Shown here piece after piece: positions 45,082 through 54,438 of a stretch of 64,000 nucleotides of DNA. Location of the stretch: NCBI RefSeq assembly GCF_017741815.1, contig NZ_JAGHMF010000036.1, positions 434,001-498,000 of the forward strand. Reading direction: 5' to 3'. Numbering within the stretch: position 1 is the stretch's first letter; each line of letters begins with the position of its first letter. Under the pieces are notes generated by a model. The model did no database searches and was not told the origin of the DNA. It saw nothing but the letters and a program-made list of their open reading frames with translations. The DNA comes from Rhizobium sp. 16-488-2b (GTDB lineage: Bacteria; Pseudomonadota; Alphaproteobacteria; Rhizobiales; Rhizobiaceae). The position numbers and the translations under genes were made by a program.

Positions 45082-45143
45082 TATTTCGAAAATGAACAAA
45101 GTCGATTGCATAAATAGCCATAGTCGGGCTTAATATTTCGAAA
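45082..45143. promoter_or_regulatory. Pair of TATTTCGAAA sites, candidate ROK operators
   Basis: Two identical 10-mers TATTTCGAAA (45082-45091 and 45134-45143), 52 bp apart or about five helical turns, in the divergent region between the importer and ROK genes. They lie in an AT-rich stretch as promoters do. NagC/Mlc-type ROK proteins bind AT-rich sites of this sort. Confidence 0.5.
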
Positions 45144-45243
45144 CGGCGGATAACGCTTATGAAATAGGCGCGATTATTTTCTAATCAGAAATATGTTGCC
45201 GTCGAGTGGCGAGTCAGGCCTATTTCATGGAGAGGAGCTATGA

Positions 45244-46443
45244 ATGGTTGGCATCAGGGAACTTTTCGAGGATCAGACCGCGCCGGCGGGGCGCATCGTG
45301 CGCGCCATCGCGGCAATCGGGTCGGCGACCGCGACGCAACTGGTGAAGTCGACGGGGTTGGCGCGGTCGACCGTGTCCACGCTTCTCACCGAGCTGAAAG
45401 ACAGTGGCGTCGTTCTCGACGTCGACACGAAAAGCAATGGTTTCGGACGACCGTCGCAGCTCTTGTCGTTGAACCCGGCGGCGGGTCGCTGCGCCGGCGT
45501 GCTCCTCGGGCTTGGTGAGATTCGGATCGCGATCTGCGATCTCGCCCACACCGTGTTGTCTGACATCTGGTTCGCGATGGATACGGACTATACGCCTGAT
45601 GACGCCGCCAGATGCGTGCGCGCCAGCCTTGAGGAGCAATGTGCCTTGCTCGGCATTGATATGTCCGAGCTGCTGGGTGTGGGTTTGGCGATTTCCGCGC
45701 CTGTCTCCTATGACGGCGAAATCCTCAACGGCTCCATCTTGCCGACATGGTGCGGCACCAATATCGCCAATGTGTTTTCCGAGCAGCTCGGTTGCCCGAT
45801 CCATGTCGAAAACGAGAGCCATTGCGGCGCGCTTGCGGAAATGACCTGGGGAGCCGCGGTCGGGGAGACCAACTTCGTCCTTTTCAAGTTCGACCTCGGC
45901 ATCGGCGGCGCCATCGTCATCGACAGCACGGTGCAGCGCGGCGCTCATGGATATGCCGCCGAGTTCGGCCACATGTCGCTTGATCCCCGCGGACCGCTAT
46001 GTCGCTGCGGCAATCGTGGCTGTCTCGAGACCTTCGCCGGCGGGTTCCAACTGCTCAGATACGCCGAGCAGTCCTTCGGCGCGCCCGTCAGCATCGAGCA
46101 ATTCGTCGAACGCGCGCGCAATGGCGATCCCGGATATGCGCGGCTTGTCGATGATGCAGCCGAGATGGCGGGCTGGGGAATGGGGATAGCCTTTACCATC
46201 CTCAATCCGCCGCTGTTCATCATCGCCGGCAAACTGGCTGAGGTCGGGGAGAGTTTCATCGATGGCCTAGAGCGAAGTTTCGCCCGCCACTCCGTCGCCC
46301 CGCCCGCCCATTCTCCCGAAAAGCGCAGGCCTCGCTTCGTGGTCGGCACCTTCCGCGGCAACGACGACACGGTCATGGGCGCGGTGGCGCTCGTGCTGAG
46401 GCAACACGGACGGATCGCCAATGAAGCGTCGCCCGTTTCCTGA
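45244..46443 (+). CDS. ROK family transcriptional regulator (NagC/XylR type)
   Basis: A 399-aa regulator. The N-terminal winged helix-turn-helix (ATATQLVKSTGLARSTVSTLLTEL) precedes a ROK sugar-kinase-like domain with the zinc motif CRCGNRGCLE and the family signature EFGHMSLDPRGPLCRC. It diverges from the importer operon and probably represses it. ATG 45244 follows GGAGAGGAGC. Confidence 0.9.
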   Translation: MVGIRELFEDQTAPAGRIVRAIAAIGSATATQLVKSTGLARSTVSTLLTELKDSGVVLDVDTKSNGFGRPSQLLSLNPAAGRCAGVLLGLGEIRIAICDLAHTVLSDIWFAMDTDYTPDDAARCVRASLEEQCALLGIDMSELLGVGLAISAPVSYDGEILNGSILPTWCGTNIANVFSEQLGCPIHVENESHCGALAEMTWGAAVGETNFVLFKFDLGIGGAIVIDSTVQRGAHGYAAEFGHMSLDPRGPLCRCGNRGCLETFAGGFQLLRYAEQSFGAPVSIEQFVERARNGDPGYARLVDDAAEMAGWGMGIAFTILNPPLFIIAGKLAEVGESFIDGLERSFARHSVAPPAHSPEKRRPRFVVGTFRGNDDTVMGAVALVLRQHGRIANEASPVS

Positions 46444-46470
46444 TTGCCGAAACGGCGGTTCGGCGAAGGC

Positions 46471-47115
46471 CTATTCCGCCGACAGGGCGTTTCGGATGCT
46501 CGATATGACCATGGTGGCGGACGCCGCTCCAGGGTCGATATGGCCGAGGGACCGCTCGCCGAGCCGCGCCGAGCGCCCTTTGCTCGCAACCATTTCCTTG
46601 GTCGCATCGCGACCCTGTTCGGCCGCTTGCAACGCCTGCGAAAGGCATTGCCGCAAGCTGTCGCCGCGTGCTCTGGCCTCTTCGCAAGCCGCGGCGGCCG
46701 GTGCCCAGGCATCCACCATCGTCTTCTCGCCGATCTCGGCCTTGCCGCGGTCCTGAATACCTTTTGCCAGCGCGGCGAAGACGTCGAGCAGATCCTCATC
46801 GCTAAGAGTAGCCTTGCCCTTCACCGCTGCGCCGGCGCGCATGAAGGCGGTCGCGTAAAGCGGGCCGGAAGAGGCGCCGACAGCATTTAGGAACGCCTTG
46901 GCAGCCGTGTTGAACAGCGTGGTCGGGTCTGTAGCGGCAGCGTCCAGCGCGTCGGTCGCCTTGGCCGCAGCCGTAAAGCCGAGCTCCATCGCGATCCCAT
47001 GGTCAGCGTCGCCAATGACGCCGTCCAGCTGGCACAGATTGTCTCGTTCGGCGGTCATCACATCGGCGATGTCCTGGAAGAGGCGCTGAAGATCCTTGGT
47101 GGTCACGTCACCCAT
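46471..47115 (-). CDS. DhaL-type kinase subunit (ATP-binding)
   Basis: A 214-aa DhaL/Dak2 domain protein. The Mg-ATP loop GVIGDADHGIAMELG is intact. Its ATG overlaps the DhaK stop (ATGA), so the two are made as one kinase. With DhaK it would phosphorylate dihydroxyacetone, L-erythrulose or a branched ketose such as apulose. No DhaM (PTS) gene is nearby, so ATP is the likely donor. Confidence 0.85.
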   Translation of the reverse strand: MGDVTTKDLQRLFQDIADVMTAERDNLCQLDGVIGDADHGIAMELGFTAAAKATDALDAAATDPTTLFNTAAKAFLNAVGASSGPLYATAFMRAGAAVKGKATLSDEDLLDVFAALAKGIQDRGKAEIGEKTMVDAWAPAAAACEEARARGDSLRQCLSQALQAAEQGRDATKEMVASKGRSARLGERSLGHIDPGAASATMVISSIRNALSAE

Positions 47116-48131
47116 CAGATCGCCTTTCCGCTGCGAAACATCGCGCAGTCGCAAGGATGATCGATCAGCGTCTGCAATTCGTCATCGAGCGCCATAAGCG
47201 TGACCGATGCGCCGGCCATTTCGAGAGAGGTGCAATAATTGCCGACGAGCGAGGTGTGAATGACAACGCCAGCCTCGTCCAGCCGTGCCTTCACCCGGCG
47301 CATGATGATGTAGAGCTCCATCAGTGGCGTCGAACCGAGCGAGTTGATCAGGACGGCCACGCGCGTACCCGGCGCGATGTTGGCATCCTTGAGGATCGCA
47401 TCGAGCAGTTCGTCGGTAACAGCATCGGCCGGTCTCAGCGTTTCGCGCGAGACGCCAGGCTCGCCATGGATGCCCATGCCGACTTCCATCTCATCGCCGC
47501 CGATCTCGAAATTCGGCCGCAATGTCTGCGGCAGCGAGCAGGGGGACAGGGCGACGCCCATGGTGAAGGTGTGGTCGTTGGCCTTGCGCGCGACGCGCTC
47601 GACCTCGTCGAACGCGTACATCAGATCACAGGCAGCACCGGCCGCCTTGAAGACGAAGACGTTGCCGGCCACGCCACGGCGCTTTTCTTTCTGGTCGCGC
47701 GGTGCGGAGGCGACGTCATCGGTGGTCACGACGGTGCGCACGTCGATATCGTCCATGGCAAGCATTTCAGCCGCCATGTCGAAGTTCATCACGTCACCGG
47801 CATAGTTGCCGTACATGAAGAGAACGCCGGCGCCATGATCGGCCGCCTTTGCACATTCGATGATCGGATCGGGCGGAGGCGAGGCAAAGACGTTGCCGAC
47901 AGCGGCCGCGTCCGCGAGCCCCTTGCCGACGAAGCCGAGGAAACTCGGCTCGTGGCCGGAGCCACCGCCGATCACCAGCCCCACCTTGCCATCGCGAGGC
48001 CCGTTTTTCGCAACAATCGATCGCGGCGATCCTTCGATGGCGTAGAGATGATCGGGATGTGCCGCGAGGATGCCCTCGAGCATTTCGTCGACCGCCGCGC
48101 CGCCGTCATTGATAAGCTTTTTGGTCTTCAC
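47115..48131 (-). CDS. DhaK-type kinase subunit (substrate-binding)
   Basis: A 338-aa DhaK domain. The substrate His is in VGMGIHGEPGVSRE and the substrate loop is GGGSGHEPSFLGFVGKG. The start is a GTG at 48131 behind GGGAGGA. It is the penultimate gene of the long apiose run, after a 14-bp-arm hairpin. In apiose and tetritol pathways related kinases act on apulose or L-erythrulose, which fits better here than glycerol metabolism. Confidence 0.85.
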   Translation of the reverse strand: MKTKKLINDGGAAVDEMLEGILAAHPDHLYAIEGSPRSIVAKNGPRDGKVGLVIGGGSGHEPSFLGFVGKGLADAAAVGNVFASPPPDPIIECAKAADHGAGVLFMYGNYAGDVMNFDMAAEMLAMDDIDVRTVVTTDDVASAPRDQKEKRRGVAGNVFVFKAAGAACDLMYAFDEVERVARKANDHTFTMGVALSPCSLPQTLRPNFEIGGDEMEVGMGIHGEPGVSRETLRPADAVTDELLDAILKDANIAPGTRVAVLINSLGSTPLMELYIIMRRVKARLDEAGVVIHTSLVGNYCTSLEMAGASVTLMALDDELQTLIDHPCDCAMFRSGKAI

Positions 48132-48149
48132 GCTGGTCCTCCCGATTGC

Positions 48150-48186
48150 TGCGTCTGGAAGGCTATAGCTACGCCTTCCAGACGCA
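48150..48186. repeat. Perfect 14-bp inverted repeat between apnL and dhaK
   Basis: Arms TGCGTCTGGAAGGC and GCCTTCCAGACGCA with a 9-nt loop, ending 18 nt before the dhaK start. No T-run on the minus strand; it may stabilise or split the mRNA. Confidence 0.85.
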
Positions 48187-48189
48187 AGA

Positions 48190-50067
48190 TCAATCCGAAA
48201 GCGCGACGGAGGTCGCCTGATTTGGGGAAAGAGTGAGCACGCCGCCCATCAGCGCGTCGGAGAGCCTGAGCGATCCCAGATCAACCTCCTGGTCCTGGCC
48301 GGTGATGTTGACGATCCAGAGTGTTGCGCCCGTCGCCGCCTTCGTCGCGAACGCAAGAACGCGCGATGGGTTGGAAGATAAGCACTCCCGCCACTCGGTG
48401 CCGGCGAGACCGGCGAGTGTTTTGACCGCGTTGAAGAGCGGGCGGCGCCCATCGGCGGTGAAGGGCTCATCCTGTCCGGCAAGGAGGCCGAAACTTCCGG
48501 TCACAGCCGAGAGCGTCAGGCATTCCAGCTCGGCGTCCAGCACCTTCGACACATAGCCCATCGCGAAGGCTTCCGCGAAAAGAACGTTGTGACGCGGATC
48601 GGTGTTGGCCATCGGTATCCGGCCGCCCTTCGGGTTGTCCATGGTTCGGCTCCCATAGGGATTTTGCCGCATGGGAATGGTCGATGGGCCGATACGATAG
48701 GGCTTGTCGCCATAGATGGCGCGGACCGATCGCGTGATGAAGGGCAGGGCCTCCAATGTCTGCATGACGCTGAGGTCGTCGGCGGCATGGACGATCGGAT
48801 TGGTGCAATGGCTGATGAAGGCGAGCGGCTCTGAAGGAACGCGCTTGCGGTTGAGTTCGGTGAAATAGCTGAGCATGCCGCCGCCGATGCGGATATCGGG
48901 GAATGCCGCATGCGCGGCCTCGTAGACATCTTCGAGCGGCGGGCATTCCGGCCACTTGCTGCCCGGCGGGGTGGATTGGCGGTCGACCGATGGCGAGATT
49001 ATGATCGCGTCCGGCTTGAAGCCGGCATCGCGCATCTGCGTTGCGATCAGCTTGGTTTCGTCGAGGAGCGGCTGCTTGCACGGCAGGGCGATCTCAAGCG
49101 TCGAGGTACCGGGATGAAGTCCGGCCACCTCGGCGAAGCGCTTGAAGGCTTCCGCCCCATGGCCGGCTGTCGGGTCAAAGTGGAAGAGCAGTTCCTGCGG
49201 CTTGATCTCGTCGAGCACCGCGCTCGCCTTGACCACGGCGTCCGCTTCTTCCGGCGTTACGATCATGCCGATCGCGGGCATGCGTCCGCTGCGCTCGCCG
49301 AGCGTCAGTGTCGTCAGCGACGAATGCCCATTCGTCGTCGCGGCCAATGGCTTCGGGCGCTTGTCGGCAATATCGAGGACGATGCGCTGTTTGACCGTTT
49401 CATCCGCCGGGATCTGGTAGGGCCAGGGCAAAGCGAGTGGGCGCACATAGGTCTTGTAGGAGGCATCCGACCAGTTGCGCTGGTCTTCCATCTCGAACAC
49501 GTCACCTTCCATGCCGCATCGCGCGGTCACGTTGGTCATGACGGTATGGGTGATCGCGCTCATGTTCATGAACGGCTGCCACGGTTCGATCAGGTCGGGG
49601 AACCGCGTTTCGACGCGCTGTCCGTCGGCATGCTCGACGGTCACGGGCGCGCCGGCAACGCCGACGATCGGGTGGAGAATGCAGAAACCACAGCGGTTCG
49701 TTTCAAAGCCCGTACCGGAGATGGCATCCGCTTCGAAAACGAGTGGCGAGCCAGCTTGCGCCGAGATGCGCACACCGATCGCCAGCTCGGTCGCATCCGG
49801 TCCCTTGCAAAGGGCGGTGTAGCGAACCGAAAAGGCATCGTCGCCCTGCTCGATGGTCAGGTCGGCGATCTCGGGCGAATAGGTGCCCCAGTCGCGGTCA
49901 CGCACGAGATAGGAGACGGCGCGCAGCACCTCCACGCCGTCATAGGCGATCGAGCGCAGATTGCCGTCGCTGAGATCAGCGGTCAGCCTGCCCGCAGTGA
50001 GGCGGACCGGTTTCTGCTCGAGCGCATGCGTTCCGTAAATGCGGAAGCTGTCCGACGACGTGCTCAT
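48190..50067 (-). CDS. apnL: D-apionolactonase, ApnL-like
   Basis: A 625-aa protein with no signal peptide. I assign it by resemblance to ApnL of D-apiose catabolism and its place between ApsD-like and DhaK genes; it would open D-apionolactone to D-apionate. The sequence shows a beta-rich N-terminal half (1-250) and a barrel-like C-terminal half with GGGMLSYFTELNRKR and an FISHCTNPIVHAADD stretch. The start overlaps the ApsD stop by 4 nt. The assignment is moderate: the family is small and I cannot align it here. Confidence 0.65.
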   Translation of the reverse strand: MSTSSDSFRIYGTHALEQKPVRLTAGRLTADLSDGNLRSIAYDGVEVLRAVSYLVRDRDWGTYSPEIADLTIEQGDDAFSVRYTALCKGPDATELAIGVRISAQAGSPLVFEADAISGTGFETNRCGFCILHPIVGVAGAPVTVEHADGQRVETRFPDLIEPWQPFMNMSAITHTVMTNVTARCGMEGDVFEMEDQRNWSDASYKTYVRPLALPWPYQIPADETVKQRIVLDIADKRPKPLAATTNGHSSLTTLTLGERSGRMPAIGMIVTPEEADAVVKASAVLDEIKPQELLFHFDPTAGHGAEAFKRFAEVAGLHPGTSTLEIALPCKQPLLDETKLIATQMRDAGFKPDAIIISPSVDRQSTPPGSKWPECPPLEDVYEAAHAAFPDIRIGGGMLSYFTELNRKRVPSEPLAFISHCTNPIVHAADDLSVMQTLEALPFITRSVRAIYGDKPYRIGPSTIPMRQNPYGSRTMDNPKGGRIPMANTDPRHNVLFAEAFAMGYVSKVLDAELECLTLSAVTGSFGLLAGQDEPFTADGRRPLFNAVKTLAGLAGTEWRECLSSNPSRVLAFATKAATGATLWIVNITGQDQEVDLGSLRLSDALMGGVLTLSPNQATSVALSD

Positions 50068-51098
50068 CGCAGCATCGCCTTGACATCGACCGTCTGGCCG
50101 CTGGCTGCGCTGTCATAAGCGGCCTCGACGAGTGCGAATGTCTTGAGATTGTCCGCGCCCGAGGTCGAGGTCTCGCCGCCGGCGGCCAGCCGTTCGGCCC
50201 AGTGCTGCTGAATGGCGTAGACGCTTTCCTGGATATTGTGCCAGGGGCGCGATGCCCATGAGAGCAGCGTGGGCGACACGTCCGAGATCTCGGTGCCGTT
50301 CTTGCCGGTCACTTCGAGCTTGTAGCCCTGGACCAAGCGGATGCTGCCTTCGGTGCCGTCTAGTTCGATCAGCGTCTCGGGGAAGGGCTCGGTCGAGAGC
50401 TTGGAGGCATAGCTGACATCGACGATCGAGGTGGCGCCGTTTTCATGGTCGAGCAGGATCGTGGCGACGTCCTCGCCCTTGATCTTGGGGTTGACCCGCT
50501 TCGTGCGGGCGCTGAGCGCTGCCACGTCGCCCAGGATATAGCGGGCGATATCGAGCGTATGGATGCCGAGATCTTCGATGATGAAGCGCTCGCCTTCCGC
50601 GAGATAGGGCTGACCCGAAAAGACGTCATAGCCCGAACGGAACGAGAAGCGGCCCCAGAAAGGCTGGCCGATGGCGCCGGATTCCAGAACCTTCTTCACG
50701 GCCTGGATCGGCGTCTGCCAACGGAAGTTTTCGTGTACCATCAGGGGCAGCCCGGCATCGACGCAAACCTTGACCATGGCCTTGGCGTCGTCGAGCGTCT
50801 TTGCGAATGGCTTCTGGCAGATCGCCGGCACATTATGCGCGGCGGCCATCTCGACCAGAGCGCGGTGGCTCTGGACGGTGGTGGCGATGTCGACGAAATC
50901 GAAGCCGCCATCGGCGAACATCTGGGCCGCATCGCTATAGCGCCTGTCGATGCCGAACTGGTCGCCGACGATTTTCAGCCGCTCGGGGTCGCGATCGCAG
51001 ATCGCCACGATCGAAGCCCCGGCCACGTCCTGCCACGCATGCATCTGGTTGACCGCGAAAAAGCCGCAGCCGATGAGTGCGCCATTCAATTCCGTCAT
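50064..51098 (-). CDS. apsD: D-apiose dehydrogenase, ApsD-like (Gfo/Idh/MocA family)
   Basis: A 344-aa NAD(P)-dependent sugar dehydrogenase. The Rossmann motif is GALIGCGFFAVNQMHAW; the family EKP-type motif is CQKPFAKTLDDA (Lys-96 region) and the catalytic region EDLGIHTLDIARYILGD. It would oxidise D-apiose to D-apionolactone. Position beside ApnL and a ribose-type importer supports the call. Other sugar dehydrogenases of the family are possible. Confidence 0.72.
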   Translation of the reverse strand: MTELNGALIGCGFFAVNQMHAWQDVAGASIVAICDRDPERLKIVGDQFGIDRRYSDAAQMFADGGFDFVDIATTVQSHRALVEMAAAHNVPAICQKPFAKTLDDAKAMVKVCVDAGLPLMVHENFRWQTPIQAVKKVLESGAIGQPFWGRFSFRSGYDVFSGQPYLAEGERFIIEDLGIHTLDIARYILGDVAALSARTKRVNPKIKGEDVATILLDHENGATSIVDVSYASKLSTEPFPETLIELDGTEGSIRLVQGYKLEVTGKNGTEISDVSPTLLSWASRPWHNIQESVYAIQQHWAERLAAGGETSTSGADNLKTFALVEAAYDSAASGQTVDVKAMLR

Positions 51099-51101
51099 TG
51101 C

Positions 51102-52166
51102 TTATCCTGCCTTTGCCATTTGCATGAGAGTCACGCGCTGTTGCAGACGGCGCTGCGCCTGATCCACAACAACCGCGATAATGATCACCAGCCCCTTGAT
51201 GACCATCTGCCAGAAGGACGATACGCCCATCATGACCAGTCCGTCCGACAGGATGCCAATGACGAAGGCGCCGATGATCGTGCCGCCGATCGTGCCGCGC
51301 CCGCCCGACATCGAGGTCCCGCCGAGCACCGCCGCGGCGATCGCGTTCAATTCGAAGCTTTCGCCGGTGGCCGGATGCGAGGCCATCAGTTCGGACGAGA
51401 TGATGAGACCGACGATGGCTGCGCACAGGCCCGAAAACATGTAGACGAAGATCTTTACCACATCGACCCGGATGCCTGACATGCGCGCTGCACGCTCGTT
51501 GCCGCCGACGGCGAAGATATGCCGGCCGATCGGCGTCGAGCGCGCCACGTAGGCGGCAATTAGGGCGAGCACGATCAGAATCCAGATCGAGACAGGCAGG
51601 CCCAGCATGCGGCCGGCGCCGAAGACGTCGAAGCCCGTCGTCATGTATTCCGGCTTGCCGACGAGATTGGGGAAGGTCTGACCGTCAGAGGAGAGCAGCG
51701 CGAGGCCGCGTGCGATATAGAGGGTGCCGAGCGTCGCGATGAACGGCGCGACGTTGAGCTTGGTGATTAATAGCCCGTTGATCAGGCCGATCGCCAGACC
51801 GACGGCCAGTGTGATCAGCACGATCTCATAGATGTTGAAGAAGATCGTGTAGCCGATCGGCAGTTCCACGCCGTTGAGGATCAAGGCGCCGGCGACCATG
51901 CCGCACAGGCCGACGATCGAGCCGACCGAAAGGTCGATGCCGCCGGTAATGATGACGAAGGTCATGCCCATGGCCAAGAAGGCATTGAGCGCGACGTGCT
52001 TCGACATCAGGATCATGTTGGCCGTGGATGTGAAATTCGGCGCGAAGATCGCGAAGAAGATGATCACGGCAAAAAGGGCGATGAAGGTTCTGAGCTTCAT
52101 CAGGGTGAGGAGAATGGAGCCGCTCGAACGCTTTGCCCCGAATGTGGATGAGGTGTCCGCCGTCAT
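51102..52166 (-). CDS. Ribose-type ABC importer permease
   Basis: A 354-aa RbsC-like permease with about ten helices (family signature LAMGMTFVIITGGIDLSVGSIVGL and GRHIFAVGGNERAARMSGIRV). The ATG overlaps the ATPase stop (ATGA). It probably imports free apiose or a related sugar acid. Confidence 0.92.
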   Translation of the reverse strand: MTADTSSTFGAKRSSGSILLTLMKLRTFIALFAVIIFFAIFAPNFTSTANMILMSKHVALNAFLAMGMTFVIITGGIDLSVGSIVGLCGMVAGALILNGVELPIGYTIFFNIYEIVLITLAVGLAIGLINGLLITKLNVAPFIATLGTLYIARGLALLSSDGQTFPNLVGKPEYMTTGFDVFGAGRMLGLPVSIWILIVLALIAAYVARSTPIGRHIFAVGGNERAARMSGIRVDVVKIFVYMFSGLCAAIVGLIISSELMASHPATGESFELNAIAAAVLGGTSMSGGRGTIGGTIIGAFVIGILSDGLVMMGVSSFWQMVIKGLVIIIAVVVDQAQRRLQQRVTLMQMAKAG

Positions 52167-53707
52167 GACGCGAGCTTTCCCTGGTGTCCGTGACCTTTGG
52201 CAGATGCCGCGATGATAGCCTCTTCCGTTGCTTCGCTTCGATCGAAGACGGCGACCAGCTTGCCGTTGCTGAGAACGGCGATGCGGTCGGAAAGGGCCAT
52301 GACCTCTTCAAGGTCTGAGGTTGAAAACAAAATTGCAAGGCCCTTGGCGGCCAGTCTGCGCATTGTGCGGAACACGTCCGCCTTGGCGCCGACGTCGATG
52401 CCGCGGCTGGGCTCGTCCATCAGGAGAACCTTCGGATTGGTCATCAGCGCCTTACCGATGACCACCTTCTGCTGGTTGCCGCCGGACATCGAGGTGACTT
52501 CGAATTCCGGGTTCGGCGCCTTGATGGAGAGATCACGGATCATGTCGTTGATGCCCTGCCTTTCGGCACCGGCCTTGATGTGAAAGAGCCGCGTGAAGTG
52601 ATCGAGGCTGGCAAGCGTCAGATTGCTGGCGATGGATAGCACCTGCACCAGTCCTTCGCGCTGACGGTCCTCGGGGATGAGGGCAAGGCCCTTCCTGATC
52701 CGCCCCGTCGTGTCTTGCGCGCGCACTTCCTGGCCGTCGATGAAGATCTTGCCGGTCGAGTGTTTGTGACGGCCGATCACGCATTCGAAGAACTCGCTGC
52801 GTCCGGCACCCATCAGGCCGTAGATGCCGAGGATCTCGCCCGCGCGCACCGAGAGCGAGACGTGATCGACGGCCAGTCCGCCGGTTCTGCGTGGCAGGCT
52901 GATCTCCTCGGCGCGGAAGGCTTCTGGCCCCAGTTCGTGGTCGGCCGCCTTGGCAAAATCCTTGGCGTCGGAGCCGATCATCGAGCGGACGATCCACTTG
53001 GTGTCGATGTCGCGGACCATTGCATGGCCGGTGATCTGGCCGTCGCGCAGCACGGTGATGTAGTCACCGATCCGCATCAGCTCTTCCAGCCGGTGGGAGA
53101 TATAGACGATGGCCACACCCTGCGCCTTCAGTTCGGCGATGACCTTGAACAGGATCTCGACTTCGGCCGCCGAAAGTGCCGATGTCGGTTCGTCCATGAT
53201 CAGGATGCGGGCGTTGAGCGACATCGCCTTGGCGATCTCGACCAGCTGCTGCTGACCGATCGGCAGGTCCTCGACCATGGTTTCGGCATTGATGCCGGCA
53301 TCCAGCCGTTTCAGAAAGGCGTTGGCCTTTTCGATCTGTGCCTTGTGATCGATGCCGCGAATACCGCGGGTGATCTCGCGGGTGGCGAAGATGTTTTCGG
53401 CCACCGTCATGTTGGCGAAGAGATTGAGTTCCTGGAAGATCATGCCGATGCCGTGCGCCTGCGCGTCGGCCGGGCTGTCGAAGGAGACCGTTTCGCCATC
53501 GAGGATGATGCGTCCAAGCGTTGGCCGCTCGACGCCGGCGATGATCTTCATCAGCGTCGATTTTCCAGCGCCGTTTTCGCCCACCAGCACATTCACCGCG
53601 CCACGCCGGAGCTCGAGGTCGGCGCGCTTGACGGCGACGATGCCGGAATAGACCTTGGACACCTCTTCGAGGCGCAGGATAACGTCGTGTTCGATCGTCT
53701 CGCTCAT
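52163..53707 (-). CDS. Ribose-type ABC importer ATPase (two ATP-binding domains)
   Basis: A 514-aa RbsA-like protein with two ABC domains. The first has GENGAGKSTLMKIIAG and the second the degenerate GLMGAGRSEF, plus signature SGGNQQKVVIGKAL and MDEPSRGIDVGAKAD. This is the normal architecture of the family. It lies 2 nt after the DUF2291 gene. Confidence 0.93.
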   Translation of the reverse strand: MSETIEHDVILRLEEVSKVYSGIVAVKRADLELRRGAVNVLVGENGAGKSTLMKIIAGVERPTLGRIILDGETVSFDSPADAQAHGIGMIFQELNLFANMTVAENIFATREITRGIRGIDHKAQIEKANAFLKRLDAGINAETMVEDLPIGQQQLVEIAKAMSLNARILIMDEPTSALSAAEVEILFKVIAELKAQGVAIVYISHRLEELMRIGDYITVLRDGQITGHAMVRDIDTKWIVRSMIGSDAKDFAKAADHELGPEAFRAEEISLPRRTGGLAVDHVSLSVRAGEILGIYGLMGAGRSEFFECVIGRHKHSTGKIFIDGQEVRAQDTTGRIRKGLALIPEDRQREGLVQVLSIASNLTLASLDHFTRLFHIKAGAERQGINDMIRDLSIKAPNPEFEVTSMSGGNQQKVVIGKALMTNPKVLLMDEPSRGIDVGAKADVFRTMRRLAAKGLAILFSTSDLEEVMALSDRIAVLSNGKLVAVFDRSEATEEAIIAASAKGHGHQGKLAS

Positions 53708-53709
53708 CG

Positions 53710-54354
53710 CTACGGCCCCACCGTCAGTTCGGCCGGGGTCACCAGCGGCAACTGGCCGGATGCCGGCAGCGGGAAGGCGCCGGTGACCGTGACGCTCTTG
53801 CCGGTCAGACCGTCGCGCGGTAGCGGCGCCAGGAGGGCGGTGTTGATCTTCTCGTTAAACGCCTTGCCGAATTGCGCCCACTCGATCTGGTTCTTGAACT
53901 CGTTGAAATTAACGAATTCCAGCGTGTCGCGCAGCGCCGTTCCGCGCACGGCGGGACCGATCTGCACCTTGGCGTCGGCCTTGCCATCGCCATCGGCGTC
54001 AACGTCGATCGTGGCCGCGCGCGATGCCGTATCGGCCGCGACGACCTTGCCGCTCAGCTTGACCGCATAGGTCCAGGGCGCGCTCGCCTGTTTGCGGGGA
54101 TTGCCGTATTTCTCGCCGGCCTGATCCGGGCTCGACGCGGCAAGCGCCACGACGTCCTTAAGCTCACCGGCCCGCTTTTGCAGATAGGGAATTGCCTGCG
54201 ACTGCCAGATGGCCTCGACTTTTGCCGCGGGATCGAAGGCGCTCTTTGCGGTTTCCGCAGCCTTTTCTTCCGCCGTCGGCGTTTTGATGATTTTGCAGCC
54301 CGGCAGTGCCATCGCAAGCAATGCGATCACAACCGCGCTTCTGACCCTCGCCAT
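53710..54354 (-). CDS. DUF2291 family lipoprotein
   Basis: A 214-aa protein with a lipoprotein signal (ALLAMALPGC, Cys-20), so it should be anchored on the periplasmic side. It resembles DUF2291 proteins, which sit beside ribose-type importers in rhizobia. The start ATG 54354 is preferred to a longer frame. A role as an accessory of the importer is likely but unproven. Confidence 0.7.
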   Translation of the reverse strand: MARVRSAVVIALLAMALPGCKIIKTPTAEEKAAETAKSAFDPAAKVEAIWQSQAIPYLQKRAGELKDVVALAASSPDQAGEKYGNPRKQASAPWTYAVKLSGKVVAADTASRAATIDVDADGDGKADAKVQIGPAVRGTALRDTLEFVNFNEFKNQIEWAQFGKAFNEKINTALLAPLPRDGLTGKSVTVTGAFPLPASGQLPLVTPAELTVGP

Positions 54355-54390
54355 CCACGAAACTCCAATCTTATGGAATAGGATAAAGAA

Positions 54391-54418
54391 CGAAGAGCGC
54401 AAATGAGTGCGCTCTTCG
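54391..54418 (-). terminator. Terminator/attenuator after the ribose-type binding-protein gene
   Basis: Perfect 10-bp arms CGAAGAGCGC and GCGCTCTTCG with an 8-nt loop; the minus strand continues TTCTTT. It lies 20 nt after the binding-protein stop and before DUF2291, so it should favour binding-protein expression. Confidence 0.75.
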
Positions 54419-54438
54419 CCATTCGTCTCAAGCTGTCG

